From assembly GCA_027924585.1 (NCBI GenBank), contig BSBM01000964.1:1309501-1373500 (forward strand): a DNA stretch of 64,000 nucleotides, in the 5' to 3' direction. The notes beneath the pieces are model-generated. The model saw only the letters and a program-made list of their open reading frames with translations, had not been told where the DNA came from and searched no databases. A program made the position numbers and the translations under genes. The stretch is from Larix kaempferi (lineage: Eukaryota; Streptophyta; Pinopsida; Pinales; Pinaceae). Below are positions 47,707 through 58,699 of the stretch, piece by piece; positions within the stretch are counted from its first letter, which is position 1, and every line of letters starts with the position of its first letter.

Positions 47707-49186
47707 AAGCACACATGCTTATGTTATTGGAAAGCTAGCAATCGCTAGCTTTCCAATAAAAAAACCCTGGGCATGGTGATTGGTGGTTGATAGGTTATAC
47801 GTTGATCTTGTGCCATGTGCTCTATTTTGAAAGAAGAACACGGAACAAGATCAAGGAAAGCTAGCATCCGCATTTCCTTCTGGCATAACCACACATTCTT
47901 ATGCTAGAAGGAAAGTTGTCAGTCGATAGCTTTCCAAAAGAAAAACCCTAGCCATGGTGATTGGTGGTTGCTAGCTTATACCTTGAGCTTGTGCCATGTG
48001 CTCTATTTTGAAAGAAGCACATGGCACAAGATAAAGGAAAGCTAGCGACTGCTAGCTTTCTTTCTAGCATAAGCATTTCCTTCTAGCATAAGCATAAGCA
48101 CACATGTGCTTATGCTAGAAGGAAAGATAACAATTGCTAGCTTTCTAATAGAAAAACTCTAGCCATGAAGGAAAGCTAGCAGTCGTTAGCTTTCCAATTG
48201 ATAACACTATCCATGGTGATTGGTGGTTGCTAGCTTATACCTTCAGCTTGCGCCATGTGCTCTATTTTGAAATAAACACGTGGCACAAGATCAAGGAAAG
48301 CTAGCGACTGCTAGCTTTCCTCCTAGCATAAGCATTTCCTTCTAGGATAATAACACATACTTATGCTAGAAGGAAAGCTAGCAGTCGCTAGCTTTCCAAT
48401 AGAAAAATCCTGTCCATGGTGATTGGTGGTTGCTAGGTTATACTTTGAGCTTGTGTCATGTCCTCTATTTTGAAATAAGAACATGGCAACAGATCAAAGA
48501 AAGCTGGCGACTGCTAGCTTTCCTTGTAGCATAAGAATTTCCTTCTATCATAAACACACATGCTTATGCAAGAAGGAAAGCTAACAGTCGCTAGCTTTCC
48601 AATACAAAAACCCTGTCCATGGTGATTGGTGGTTGTTAGCTTATACCTTGAGCTTGTGCTATGTACTCTATTTTTAACGAATGCTACCTTTCCTTCTAGC
48701 AAATGCATTTCCTTTTAGCATGACACACATGCTTATGTTAGAAAGAAAGCTAGCAGTCGCTAGCTTTCCAATAGAAAAACCCTGGGCATGGTGATTGGTG
48801 GTTGCTAGCTTATACTTTTAACTTGTATCATGTACTCTATTTTCAAATAAGCACATGGCACAAGATCAAGGAAATCTAGCGACTGCTAGCTTTCCTTCTA
48901 GCATAAGCATTTCCTTCTAGAATAATAACACATACTTATGCTAGAAAGAAAGCTAGCAGTCTCTAGCTTTCCAATAGAAAAATCTTGTCCATGGTGATTG
49001 GTGGTTGCTAGCTTATACCTTGAGCTTGTGCCATGTGCTCTATTTTGAAATAAACACATGACAAAAGATCAAGGAAAGCCAGTGATTGCTAGCTTTACTT
49101 GTAGCATAAGAAGTTTTCTTCTAGCGACTGCACACATGCTTATGCTACAAGGAAAGCTAGCAGTCGCTAGCTTTCCAATAGAAAAA

Positions 49187-49384
49187 TAATAAGAATCTCT
49201 TTAAGTTCACATTTCCTAAATATTCATAATAGCCTATCCCATAGAGACCATCATTTAACTTGTCAGATGAATAACTTTTGGACATGTCAACATGAGAGAA
49301 TAAGTGTTTATAAATGACAAGCTTTAAAAACTCAGTGTCTTCTTCCACATTCACCTCATAATAAAACTTCCCATTACATAGAAT
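49187..49384 (-). pseudogene. Captured gene fragment, copy 2
   Basis: Same 198 bp and the same two joins as at 47509-47706, 1678 bp further on. A few substitutions (for example VEEDTEFL). Confidence 0.9.
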
Positions 49385-50677
49385 AAGCACACATGCTTAT
49401 GTTATTGGAAAGCTAGCAATCACTAGCTTTCCAATAAAAAAACCCTGGGCATGGTGATTGGTGGTTGTTAGCTTATACATTGAGCTTATGCCATGTGCTC
49501 TATTTTGAAAGAAGCACATGGCACAAGATAAAGGAAAGCTAGCGACTGCTAGCTTTCTTTCTAGCATAAGTATTTCCTTCTAGCATAAGCACACATGTGC
49601 TTATGCTAGAAGGAAAGATAACAATTGCTAGCTTTCTAATAGAAAAACTCTAGCCATGAAGGAAATCTAGCAGTCGTTAGCTTTCCAATTGATAACATTG
49701 TCCGTGGTGATTGGTGGTTGCTAGCTTATACCTTCAGCTTGCGCCATGTGCTCTATTTTGAAATAAACAAATGGCACAAGATCAAGGAAAGCTAGCGACT
49801 GCTAGCTTTCCTCCTAGCATAAGAATTTCCTTCTAGGATAATAACACATACTTATGCTAGAAGGAAAGCTAGCAGTCGCTAGCTTTCCAATAGAAAAATC
49901 CTGTCCATGGTGATTGGTGGTTGCTAGATTATACTTTGAGCTTGTGCCATGTGCTCTATTTTGAAATAAGAACATGGCAACAGATCAAAGAAAGCTAGCG
50001 ACTGCTAGCTTTCCTTGTAGCATAAGAATTTCCTTCTATCATAAACACACATTCTTATGCAAGAAGGAAAGCTAACAGTCGCTAGCTTTCCAATACAAAA
50101 ACCCTGTCCATGGTGATTGGTGGTTGTTAGCTTATACCTTGAGCTTGTGCCATGTACTCTATTTTTAACAAATGCTACCTTTCCTTCTAGCAAATGCATT
50201 TCCTTTTAGCATGACACACATGCTTATGTTAGAAGGAAAGCTAGCAGTCGCTAGCTTTCCAATAGAAAAACCCTGGGCTTGGTGATTGGTGGTTGCTAGC
50301 TTATACTTTGAACTTGTATCATGTACTCTATTTTCAAATAAGCACATGGCACAAGATTAAGGAAAGCTAGCGACTTCTAGCTTTCCTTCTAACATAAGCA
50401 TTTCCTTCTAGGATAATAACACATACTTATGCTAGAAAGAAAGCTAGCAGTCGCTAGCTTTCCAATAGAAAAATCTTGTCCATGGTGATTCGTGGTTGCT
50501 AGCTTATTCCTTGAGCTTGTGCCATGTGCTCTATTTTGAAATAAACACATGACAAAATATCAAGGAAAGCCAGCGACTGCTAGCTTTACTTGTAGCATAA
50601 GAATTTTTCTTATAGCGACTGCACACATGCTTATGCTACAAGGAAAGCTAGCAGTCGCTAGCTTTCCAATAGAAAAA

Positions 50678-51356
50678 TAATAAGAATCTCTTTAAGTTCA
50701 CATTTCCTAAAGATTCATAATAGCCTATCCCATAGAGACCATCATTTAACTTGTTAGATGAATAACTTTTGGACATGTCAACATGAGAGAATAAGTGTTT
50801 GTAAATGACAAGCTTTAAAAACTCAGCGTCTTCTTCCACATTCACCTCATAATAAAACTTCCCATTACATAGAATGCCAATCTTTTCTCTTGTTACATGA
50901 GAATTATGTCCAAACACAATGTATAGTTCAATGCGCTTTGTGTCAGTGATTATTTTAGCACCCATCTGAATTTCATAGTTCAATACATCTTCCATCCTCT
51001 CAAATTCCTGGTGTATTTTCTCTATATCTAAAAAAATTGGATTTCTCTTTTATGATGGTCTACCTCTATACCAAGCCGGTAGATGTTGGAAGTTTGTTGA
51101 AATGTAGCAACAAGGGAATGCAAATTGTAATTATTCTTTCCACGGAACCTCTTCAAGAGACAACTTGAAGTTTTTATGATATCATCTTTACATCTTACCA
51201 TGGATTTGGCATTAATGTTATTTTCCCAGCACCATTTCTTCCTTCTGAATTTTCGTTTATCCTCCCACTTCTTGTAAGCTGAGAGAAGAGTAAAAAGGTC
51301 TCCATCGAGATGGAAGAAACAAAGTTTTAAACAATCAGACTCTGATTTTTCTACCT
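50678..51356 (-). pseudogene. DEAH-box RNA helicase-like gene piece at the satellite edge
   Basis: Minus-strand reading starts after a possible splice acceptor (TTGGTACAG|AGG) at 51356: ESDCLKLCFFHLDGDLFTLL then SAYKKWEDK and KKWCWENNINAKSMVRCKDD. This matches, from memory, the C-terminal region of plant DEAH helicases of the DEAH11/12 type (GDLFTLLSVYKxW..., KWCWENxINAKSxRRCxD). A frameshift at a T-run near 51030 leads to IHQEFERMEDVLNYEIQMGA, KRIELYIVFGH and the segment copied twice into the array. The frame ends in satellite sequence (FFYWKASDC). The rest of the gene is not in the window. Origin of the second half is less certain than the first. Confidence 0.55.
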
Positions 51357-51639
51357 CTGTACCAACCTTAAATCGTGTAGGAAAATAATTATTATTATTT
51401 TTAGTATTTTATGATAATATAATATTATGATCTATTTATTTTTAAATTAATATATATATTTTTAGTGAAAATAAATAATATATGAGGTTGGTATAAAGAA
51501 AATTAATTAAGTTTTATCTAAATCATTAGGAAATCAAGAAAGAAGTTATTATATTGAAAATAGTGAAAATATTGCAACACTTATCTAATTTGTGTAGTTT
51601 TATATATATGTCAGTTTAAATGTTTTAAATTTAATTTGA

Positions 51640-51975
51640 ACCGACATGTTTTTTTTATTATTTTTTTTATTTTTTTATAAAGGATGCATGTCAGCTCCAT
51701 GATGAGCACGGAAGGAGTTACACATCCCCCTATTGGGTTGTAGAATGCACCTCTTCGGATTATGGAATGAATGAATTTGTGGTATTGTGCCACTAAGAGG
51801 GTTGACAATGAAAATTATTTTCTCTTAGAATGTCATGTGTACACCCACATTAAATTGCAATTTCAATATTTGTTATAATAGTGATATTCTTAACTTTTTA
51901 ACTTGTCGCAATTATGATAATTTAGGAATGCCTCTTTTAAAACTTTTCGAACATAAAAATAAAATTTAAAAACAA
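51640..51975 (+). pseudogene. LINE C-terminal fragment
   Basis: Reading on the plus strand: RVDNENYFLLECHVYTHI-like text at about 51800-51850 and FEHKNKI at about 51945-51965 match the LINE end at 25700-25890. Frameshifts and a T-rich tract precede it. The sequence after it becomes (AAT)-rich to about 52110. Confidence 0.55.
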
Positions 51976-53750
51976 ATAATTATTATTTACTATTTTAAAA
52001 GTACAAAAAAATAAAATTGATTTTAATGAGAAATAATAACTATTATTATTATTATCAATAATAATAAAAATAATAATAAATTAATAAAATATATAAATAA
52101 TAATAATTAGATAAAAACAATTGTGACACTTTACCATCATTCTTTAGCAAGCGGTAGTCATGCAAATCCCGACATGATTATGAGGAAGTGAAAAATCATA
52201 TACCGTGAAAAATTGGAGAACTGAAGAAATAAGACCATGGAAAAAATTATTATACATTAATGTGTAGAGTATAAAAATTTAAACCATTAAAAGATATTTG
52301 CTTTTTAATTATATACTAGATGAATTATGTTTAGAAACAATCATTGTTAATGTCAATTTTTTTTTTAAATTGTATTTGTATTTGATTTTTTTTAAAGAAA
52401 TGATAATGATTCAATATCAATTTGAAATTAGGGGTGGCATGTGTAGGGTCATCTTTGATTTTGGTAGAAATGAAGAACTTAATTATGAGTGTGGTTTTGG
52501 GAAAATCAGAAATAATCAAGTAAAAATAGGTATTATTTTTTAGGGATTAAAACTTGCATTTCAATCAAGGTAACTTTCCTCATAGCTATGGGGGACTCAG
52601 TTGTAATTGTAATTTGATATTTTAAGTATAAAATCAAAGTTACATCCGGTTGTGAAAGAACTAGATACAGTTCTACATATACAGTCTAGCATTGTCCATA
52701 AAGGATAAAACCTACTGAAACATCTTAGAACTTTAGTACCATTCCAGCTTTACATTAAAGAAACAAAAAAGGTCTTCAATCTCCTCATCACAGGAACAGA
52801 AAGAAGCAGATAACCAAGTAAGCCCAAAAAAGATCCCAGATCAGTCACCCTAAAAAGTTGGCATGTTGCCCTGATCAACAACCATGTTGTCCAGGTATTC
52901 CACATACCATACCATACTTAGCCAATTCGTGAGCCTCTAGTACAGTTTTGGAAACTGCTTTGCCACTTAGGGGTTTTTTTGTCTTTTCTTAGCCTTTTCT
53001 TTTTTTCTATTTCCGAATTGCCTCCAAGGCATTCGATTTTCTCCATGGAAGGTGTATAATATATTGTTATGATATTGATGAATAATATACAAAGTGATTT
53101 CCACATTTTATCTTCTCTATTCTTCTTCTCCCATTGTCTGAAATATTCCATGTGAAATTGTCTTATGAATCTAGTTCCTAGCAATTAAAAATCTCACAAG
53201 GGTGGTCTAAGTTGCAAGGAAAGGTTGCACACTTTTGAAAATGTATTGTTAGGAAAAGATAAATATTTGTTTTGTTTGAAAAAATCTGAAACTAAACCTT
53301 GCTTACCAAAGTCACTTGATTAAAACAAAAGGAAATGATAATTTCAAATTTTGAAAAGCAATTTGTCAATTGAAAATCATCATCAAACTCGATTGAAATT
53401 AAATATTGAATCTCGCTATTAATGGAATTTTATTAATTGACAAATTAATTAAAATATCTAATAAACATACAAATACATAACTTCAGGTAAGTCAGTAGTG
53501 TCCTAAAGTTGAGATAAAAAAAAGTTATACAATAAAACCTTCACATAATTCCAATCAAGACGGTCAACGCTCTAAACAATCATCTTACCAATATCGACAT
53601 TTCTCTAAACAAAGAATCATATCAAAGATGTTTTCGATAGAAGTTGATATAGGATAGATTGATGCTTCCACATTACATCAAGCTAACTCTGAGCTTTGAT
53701 GATATTTTCATTTTGTTTCCTCTTGTGCTTTGAGGATGAGTCCTTCCTAG
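51976..53750. other. No gene assigned
   Basis: 51980-52110 is AAT/ATT-rich simple sequence. The remainder holds only short frames without recognisable features. Confidence 0.6.
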
Positions 53751-53754
53751 ATGG

Positions 53755-54060
53755 GAGGGCATGTAATATACCTATTTATATTAATAATTATTATGTAGAG
53801 TCATGTCCATTATGGTAGTCATCTTGACTGCATATCACCATATCTTTTATCTTTTACAGTTATTATATATTTTTGTTACACTTTGGATTATATTGGGCTT
53901 GTGCCTCTACCAAAGAGTGCATATGGCATATTATGACTATCTCATGGAATGCCAAAAAAAATTCCATCTTATTGAATCTATCAATAATCACTTGCATATA
54001 GTCATTTCCATGTCTAGCCTTTGGAAAAACTCCTAATAAATCCATGGAAATACTTTTTGA
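53755..54060 (-). pseudogene. Gypsy integrase core scrap
   Basis: Minus-strand frame 54045-53863 reads ISMDLLGVFPKARHGNDYMQ followed by VIIDRFNKMEFFLAFHE, matching the integrase core start (xSMDFIxxLPxxxxGxDxIxV, VVDRxSKxAHF). Only the first catalytic Asp region is present. On the plus strand GATGGGAGGGCATGTAATA near 53752-53770 looks like a polypurine tract and LTR start of another element; that is weak. Confidence 0.6.
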
Positions 54061-54324
54061 GGGTCCTCGAATAAATAAGAAGCAAACTATATAATCCTAA
54101 CTTGTTATTTGTTGCTATTAAAATATTGCATATCTTAATTTAAAATAAAATTTAAATATCATTGCATGAGTGGCCAAACTTGGCTAAAGAAGATGTAGAA
54201 GTACATATATAAAATGAAGTGATAATAAGTTGTGTTAATGCATCTTTGAAAACAATAAATTAAAATGTAAAGAGAGAGAGAGTGCATATTCTATGTGCCT
54301 AAACAACCTTGAGAAGTAGAAAGG

Positions 54325-54694
54325 ACATGACCATATCGATTCTAGGATGAACCTTTTCAATAGGCAAAGTTTGCACTTTTGCATGTTTATTTGTCTCTGT
54401 TAATGGATATTAAATTTGATGTTATCCTAAAATACTATGAAAAACACAAACAATTGACTTCAAATTCCCAATCTTGGCCGCAATAGGCACATGCTTTTAC
54501 AAATTAAGTTAGGCGACCTATTATCTATGGGAAGATGGAGTTTGAATGGATCGAGTGTTTTTTTGTTGATGTAAATAGATATATAACTTCGTCAAATGAT
54601 GTTAGAAAAGCCATACGAAATATAAAAGTATCTCAGTTATTATTTACATCGATGTACAAACTAGCTTCCAACATAAAATGGAGAAGAATTAATT
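54325..54694 (+). repeat. Left inverted arm of fold-back element
   Basis: Inverted partner of 55784-56153. Contains CATGCTTTTACAAATTAAG and GATGTTAGAAAAGCCATACG, found reversed in the other arm. Confidence 0.93.
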
Positions 54695-55783
54695 GCATAT
54701 CGGAATGTCACCAAATCAACCTCTAGAACTCTTCCCCCCATGACGGGTGCAGCTCGCATGGAAACCCAAACCCACGTGGCTATCACTCTGCTTAAGGATA
54801 TGGTTGTACCGTGCGTCATGTGCATGGTACTACACGGTCAATCTTCATGCAAAACCATAATAGAAGGTCCTATAAAGGGGGGTGCTCTTATCATCGTGAG
54901 GAAAGTCTGAGAGGTTCCGTACGAAGGTAAACTAGCTCGATTGTGGGAGTCTTAATGGAAATAACATTTGAAGGTGGTGGACATGGAGATGACTCTACAT
55001 TAGTCTTCTCCAGATATATAGGTATCTGATTCAGTTTACACCATAAAATAGTAAACACATGAATTGTATTGTTAGCTTTACATATCATTGTTGATATAAC
55101 ATTATTAACAAAGAAACCCATAATTCCAACATTGTAATGATTTTGTGGTTTCATGATATTAGTGTTTGAGTCAAGCTTCTAATAACAACCCTCCATTGCT
55201 TATGATGTACTGTCAAAACCATTTATAGTTACTGCCTCTAAAATGATTTCAAGCAGAAGATAAAACAAACCCTTCCAAAAACTTCCCAGTCTTTGATCCC
55301 ATCCTTGACAAATATAAAATACATTTGCAGACTATTTTCCAGTCTAAACTATGTTGCTATTTTATAACAAAAAGATTGTCCCATCATGTTGGTTAGATAT
55401 CGACATAGAATTCAAAATGAACCTCTTTGTGTTGGATTTTCTCACCTACTTTCACTATTACTGAATGGGTGAACAAATATATACCCTACGGGATTGTAAA
55501 CACTAATAATGACTAGAAAAAACTATTGCTACTAACACTGCCTAGTTTTGACTTGCCACCGATCACATACGTCCATTGAATGTAAATACATTTTGTGTAT
55601 ATTATGCCTAGTACTCAATTTTGGTACATAAAATTTCCTTGCATCTCTGAGATATATGGTTTCCTGCTCTTTTGTTTACACTTCTTTTATGGTGAAATGT
55701 ACAATTTATGAAACTGAAAAAAAAAAAGCCAGTACCAATGTTTTCTTTTTTATTCTCTAAACTATTTGGTTTTCTTGTGTATT

Positions 55784-56153
55784 AATTAATTCTTCTCCAT
55801 TTTATGTTGGAAGCTAGTTTGTACATCGATGTAAATAATAACTGAGATACTTTTATATTTCGTATGGCTTTTCTAACATCATTTGACGAAGTTATATATC
55901 TATTTACATCAACAAAAAAACACTCGATCCATTCAAACTCCATCTTCCCATAGATAATAGGTCGCCTAACTTAATTTGTAAAAGCATGTGCCTATTGCGG
56001 CCAAGATTGGGAATTTGAAGTCAATTTTTTGTGTTGTTCATAGTATTTTAGGATAACATCAAATTTAATATCCATTAACAGAGACAAATAAACATGCAAA
56101 AGTGCAAACTTTGCCTATTGAAAAGGTTCATCCTAGAATCGATATGGTCATGT
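55784..56153 (-). repeat. Right inverted arm of fold-back element
   Basis: Reverse complement of 54325-54694 with only a few differences, for example around 56025-56040. Confidence 0.93.
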
Positions 56154-56703
56154 CATGTAAAGAGAGAGAGAGTGCATATTCTATGTCATAATTTTGGTAC
56201 TTCCATATCAAGACACTTAATTTCTTCTTCTCCAAAGATTTGGAGAAGAATGTTGACGAATGGTGGCAAGAACAACATCTAAAATTTGGTCACGTGAATT
56301 TGGTACCCAGGTAACAACAGTGAATGGACTATGTAGGTTTTATTCCTATTTTATATATCTTTTCAAATATACACCAGTCGTCGGTCGATCGATGGATTAA
56401 AGTCGAAAGAAATATTGATATCCATCTGTCAACTATGCTGGAACTGTCTCCGTTCTTCTCTTTGAGCTTCAATCGGGAACTGTCTCGTGCTAGTAACGAT
56501 CCAGGCTACCAGCCACTATGCTGGTCACGATACTGTAATCAGGTCCTACTTGTGAGCCTCTGGGGAAGAGAGGGACGAAGTTGGGAAGTACCAAATAGTT
56601 GGCTCTACAGTGCCTACGCCATTTTCGTTTATCAGATGTCTCTTGAATTTTGATATGGGTGTTTTAGGGAGCCGATCATATATATTCATATATATATTCA
56701 TGC

Positions 56704-57309
56704 TTGGGATGGCTATTCAATATTGCTTTAGCGCAGTACAAGATAAGTGAGAGCGTTACGGGATCTGCTAATTCTTCCTCCGATATAGAAATCGCCTTCG
56801 TAGGAAATTTAGCAGTATTTGTTACAAGCTTGTTAAGAGGAAGACTTGACCTGGAGATGGGTGCCAGGGATGTTCTGGCCACCTTGAGAGGCCCTCAACT
56901 ATACGAGATAAATAAAGGGTTCGGACTGATAACCTGTGAGCCAAATCAAGAAAATCGATTTGGAGTGGCTTCTGTTGTAATGCTGTCATACAACACGCCC
57001 AATTCATCCATGAGACAATTTATGAAATATATGTGCAATGCCTATAAGGTGCACTCCATTCTACTTCAATGTTTTCCCTTAAAATCTAGATCTGCTGAAC
57101 TCCTTCCTGGGCTCTGTAACTGCAAGCCCAAAAAAACATCTAATTGCAAATGCATTGTATATTCATGGAATGTGGAAGAGATCGTAACTATGCTTGCTCG
57201 TCGGATGCCCGAAACAATTAAACGAGTCTCTCATTCCCTATGTCTACTGCCATTTCCAGAGTGGCTGCCATCACTGCAACAAGGGCCGGTTGTATGTGGA
57301 GGAGACTGA
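56704..57309 (+). CDS. Unrecognised ORF, 201 codons
   Basis: An open frame with non-repetitive, balanced composition in a less AT-rich stretch. Features: IEIAFVGNLAVFVTSLLRGR (hydrophobic, perhaps buried), a cysteine cluster LCNCKPKKTSNCKC (C-x-C-x7-C-x-C), and a Pro-rich end PFPEWLPSLQQG. The start at 56704 may be internal; an upstream frame (56324-56653) in another phase has similar composition, so an intron or frameshift is possible. I cannot name a family. It could be a decayed host exon or an element ORF. Confidence 0.35.
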   Translation: MGWLFNIALAQYKISESVTGSANSSSDIEIAFVGNLAVFVTSLLRGRLDLEMGARDVLATLRGPQLYEINKGFGLITCEPNQENRFGVASVVMLSYNTPNSSMRQFMKYMCNAYKVHSILLQCFPLKSRSAELLPGLCNCKPKKTSNCKCIVYSWNVEEIVTMLARRMPETIKRVSHSLCLLPFPEWLPSLQQGPVVCGGD

Positions 57310-57708
57310 GGAATCTGGAAGGAAGATATTGACAGAGGGTGACACAGAGAAAGGAAAGAAGGCAGTTTAGGGACTGAAATTTTGTTAAGAAAATGCCAGA
57401 GAATTTGATGAGACAAGAATGCCTTGTAGCACTAGGAGATAGGATGACATGGCAGAGAGATGTACCTGGAACTAATGTGGTGTTGTCAGGATGATTCATG
57501 GAGATGGATGAAACACCGAATGAAATGCTGCTGGCCACCCACGCTCGTGAAGGTTATTTCGGCCTGCCAACTCCTGTAAAAAATTCATTACACATATCTT
57601 GAGAGCTGGAGATACCAACAGAAGCAATTTATGGAAATAAAAACAAATAATGCATAAGCTGAGGCTATTTAGTTTATATACCAGTTGGTGCAAGGAGGAA
57701 ATGTGAAC

Positions 57709-57748
57709 TTATGAACTGTTGCAAAATCTTATGAACTGTTGCAAAATG
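57709..57748 (+). repeat. 20-bp tandem duplication
   Basis: CTTATGAACTGTTGCAAAAT twice in a row, starting at about 57709. Confidence 0.9.
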
Positions 57749-58594
57749 CTCGCCGCCTTCATCATAGCCTTAGTATGGAGAGAACAGCATCCTTTCACCC
57801 ATTTCCTTCTAAGAAACTTGCAAGCCCTGAAGGCGCTCCTCCAATGCACAAGATTTGAACTACCGAGTCCGGACGGTGAGTTTTCTGAGGTATCCTTGAT
57901 GGATCTTCTGCCATGGCGAAGAATGGAGGAAATTGGTGAGGAACCGTCCTTTGGTAACTTTCGTGGAGCGCGGGAATTTGAGATTTGAAATTCAAATTCA
58001 CTTTTTTGAACACCGTGTGTGAACATTGAAGGGACAGCATACAACACCAATTTATAATTTCAAAGGAATTTTATAATCAATAATCAAGAATACGATAAAT
58101 CCAAGTGAACATGAAAACTATTTTCAAATTCTTTTTCAATTTGGTTAATATGATACAACAAACAAAACCAAAAAATGACCATGAAAGCATTCAAAATACC
58201 TTTTCTCTCATAATCTATGCAATAATATACCACAAACATAATTGTTTAAACCTAAGATCAAGTAGATGGAAATTTTAAACATCAAGGTACCACGCGCAAC
58301 AAATACTTAGGTTAGAAAATGTACAAATTTTAGGTTTTATCAATGAGACCTCGATTGTTCCATGGAAGAACTGCAAAGCGTCATGGATTTTCTAAATAAT
58401 AAACAAGGTTGACCACATATATTGATTATAACATGCATGAGCTGCAAGTAAACAATATTAAACAATTCTAATATGAAAAAAAATTGATTGTTGGGTTTTT
58501 TTCCATGTCTAATTATGTATCATGAAAGAAGTTCTACAACTTTTAAAATAAAAAACAAAGAAAAAACAAACCCAATACTTAAGGATGATTATGT

Positions 58595-58694
58595 ATGAAT
58601 CATCCCGAGTATGGTTTCCAATTCTATTGTTCTAAGAATCCTTACATAATCATCCCCGGTATGGTTTCCAATTCTATTGTTCTAAGAATCCCCT
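58595..58694 (+). repeat. 50-bp tandem duplication
   Basis: GTATGGTTTCCAATTCTATT at 58609 and 58659; each copy is preceded by AATCATCCC and followed by GTTCTAAGAATCC. Confidence 0.92.
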
Positions 58695-58699
58695 TGAGG

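Larger units (their letters stand above)
46320..50665. repeat. Satellite array with a 203-bp, hairpin-rich unit
   Basis: The anchor GATTGGTGGTTG (or a one-base variant) occurs at least 18 times from 46481 to 50487; ten of the 17 spacings are exactly 203 bp and the rest are explained by small deletions or by inserted gene pieces. Each unit holds three inverted repeats: GTGCCATGTGCTC with its partner AAGCACATGGCAC; GGAAAGCTAGCGACTGCTAG with GAAAGCTAGCAGTCGCTAGC; and the near-perfect hairpin CATAAGCACACATGCTTATG. Larger blocks repeat too, at 1678 bp and 1491 bp. Small ORFs at 48514-48708 and 50005-50199 are copies of each other made by the array and are not genes. Confidence 0.93.
54265..56186. 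mobile_element. Fold-back element with 370-bp inverted arms, flanked by 32-bp direct repeats
   Basis: Arms 54325-54694 and 55784-56153 are near-identical inverted copies, with outer ends ACATGACCATATCG and inner ends GAAGAATTAATT. The interior (54695-55783) is about 1.09 kb with no transposase. Identical 32-bp direct repeats (ATGTAAAGAGAGAGAGAGTG, then CATATTCTATGT) lie outside at 54265-54296 and 56155-56186; the right one touches the arm, the left one is 28 bp away. Long arms without coding capacity fit a fold-back or long-TIR MITE, for instance Mutator-like, but no 9-bp duplication is visible. Confidence 0.8.

Noticed and set aside
48514-50347. ORFs at 48514-48708, 50005-50199 and 50165-50347
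   Set aside because: They lie entirely in satellite units, and the first two are duplicates created by the 1491-bp higher-order repeat.
46320-50665. Regular palindromic repeats, at first sight reminiscent of a CRISPR array
   Set aside because: The unit is 203 bp with conserved spacers between hairpins, and the context is plant transposons; it is a satellite.
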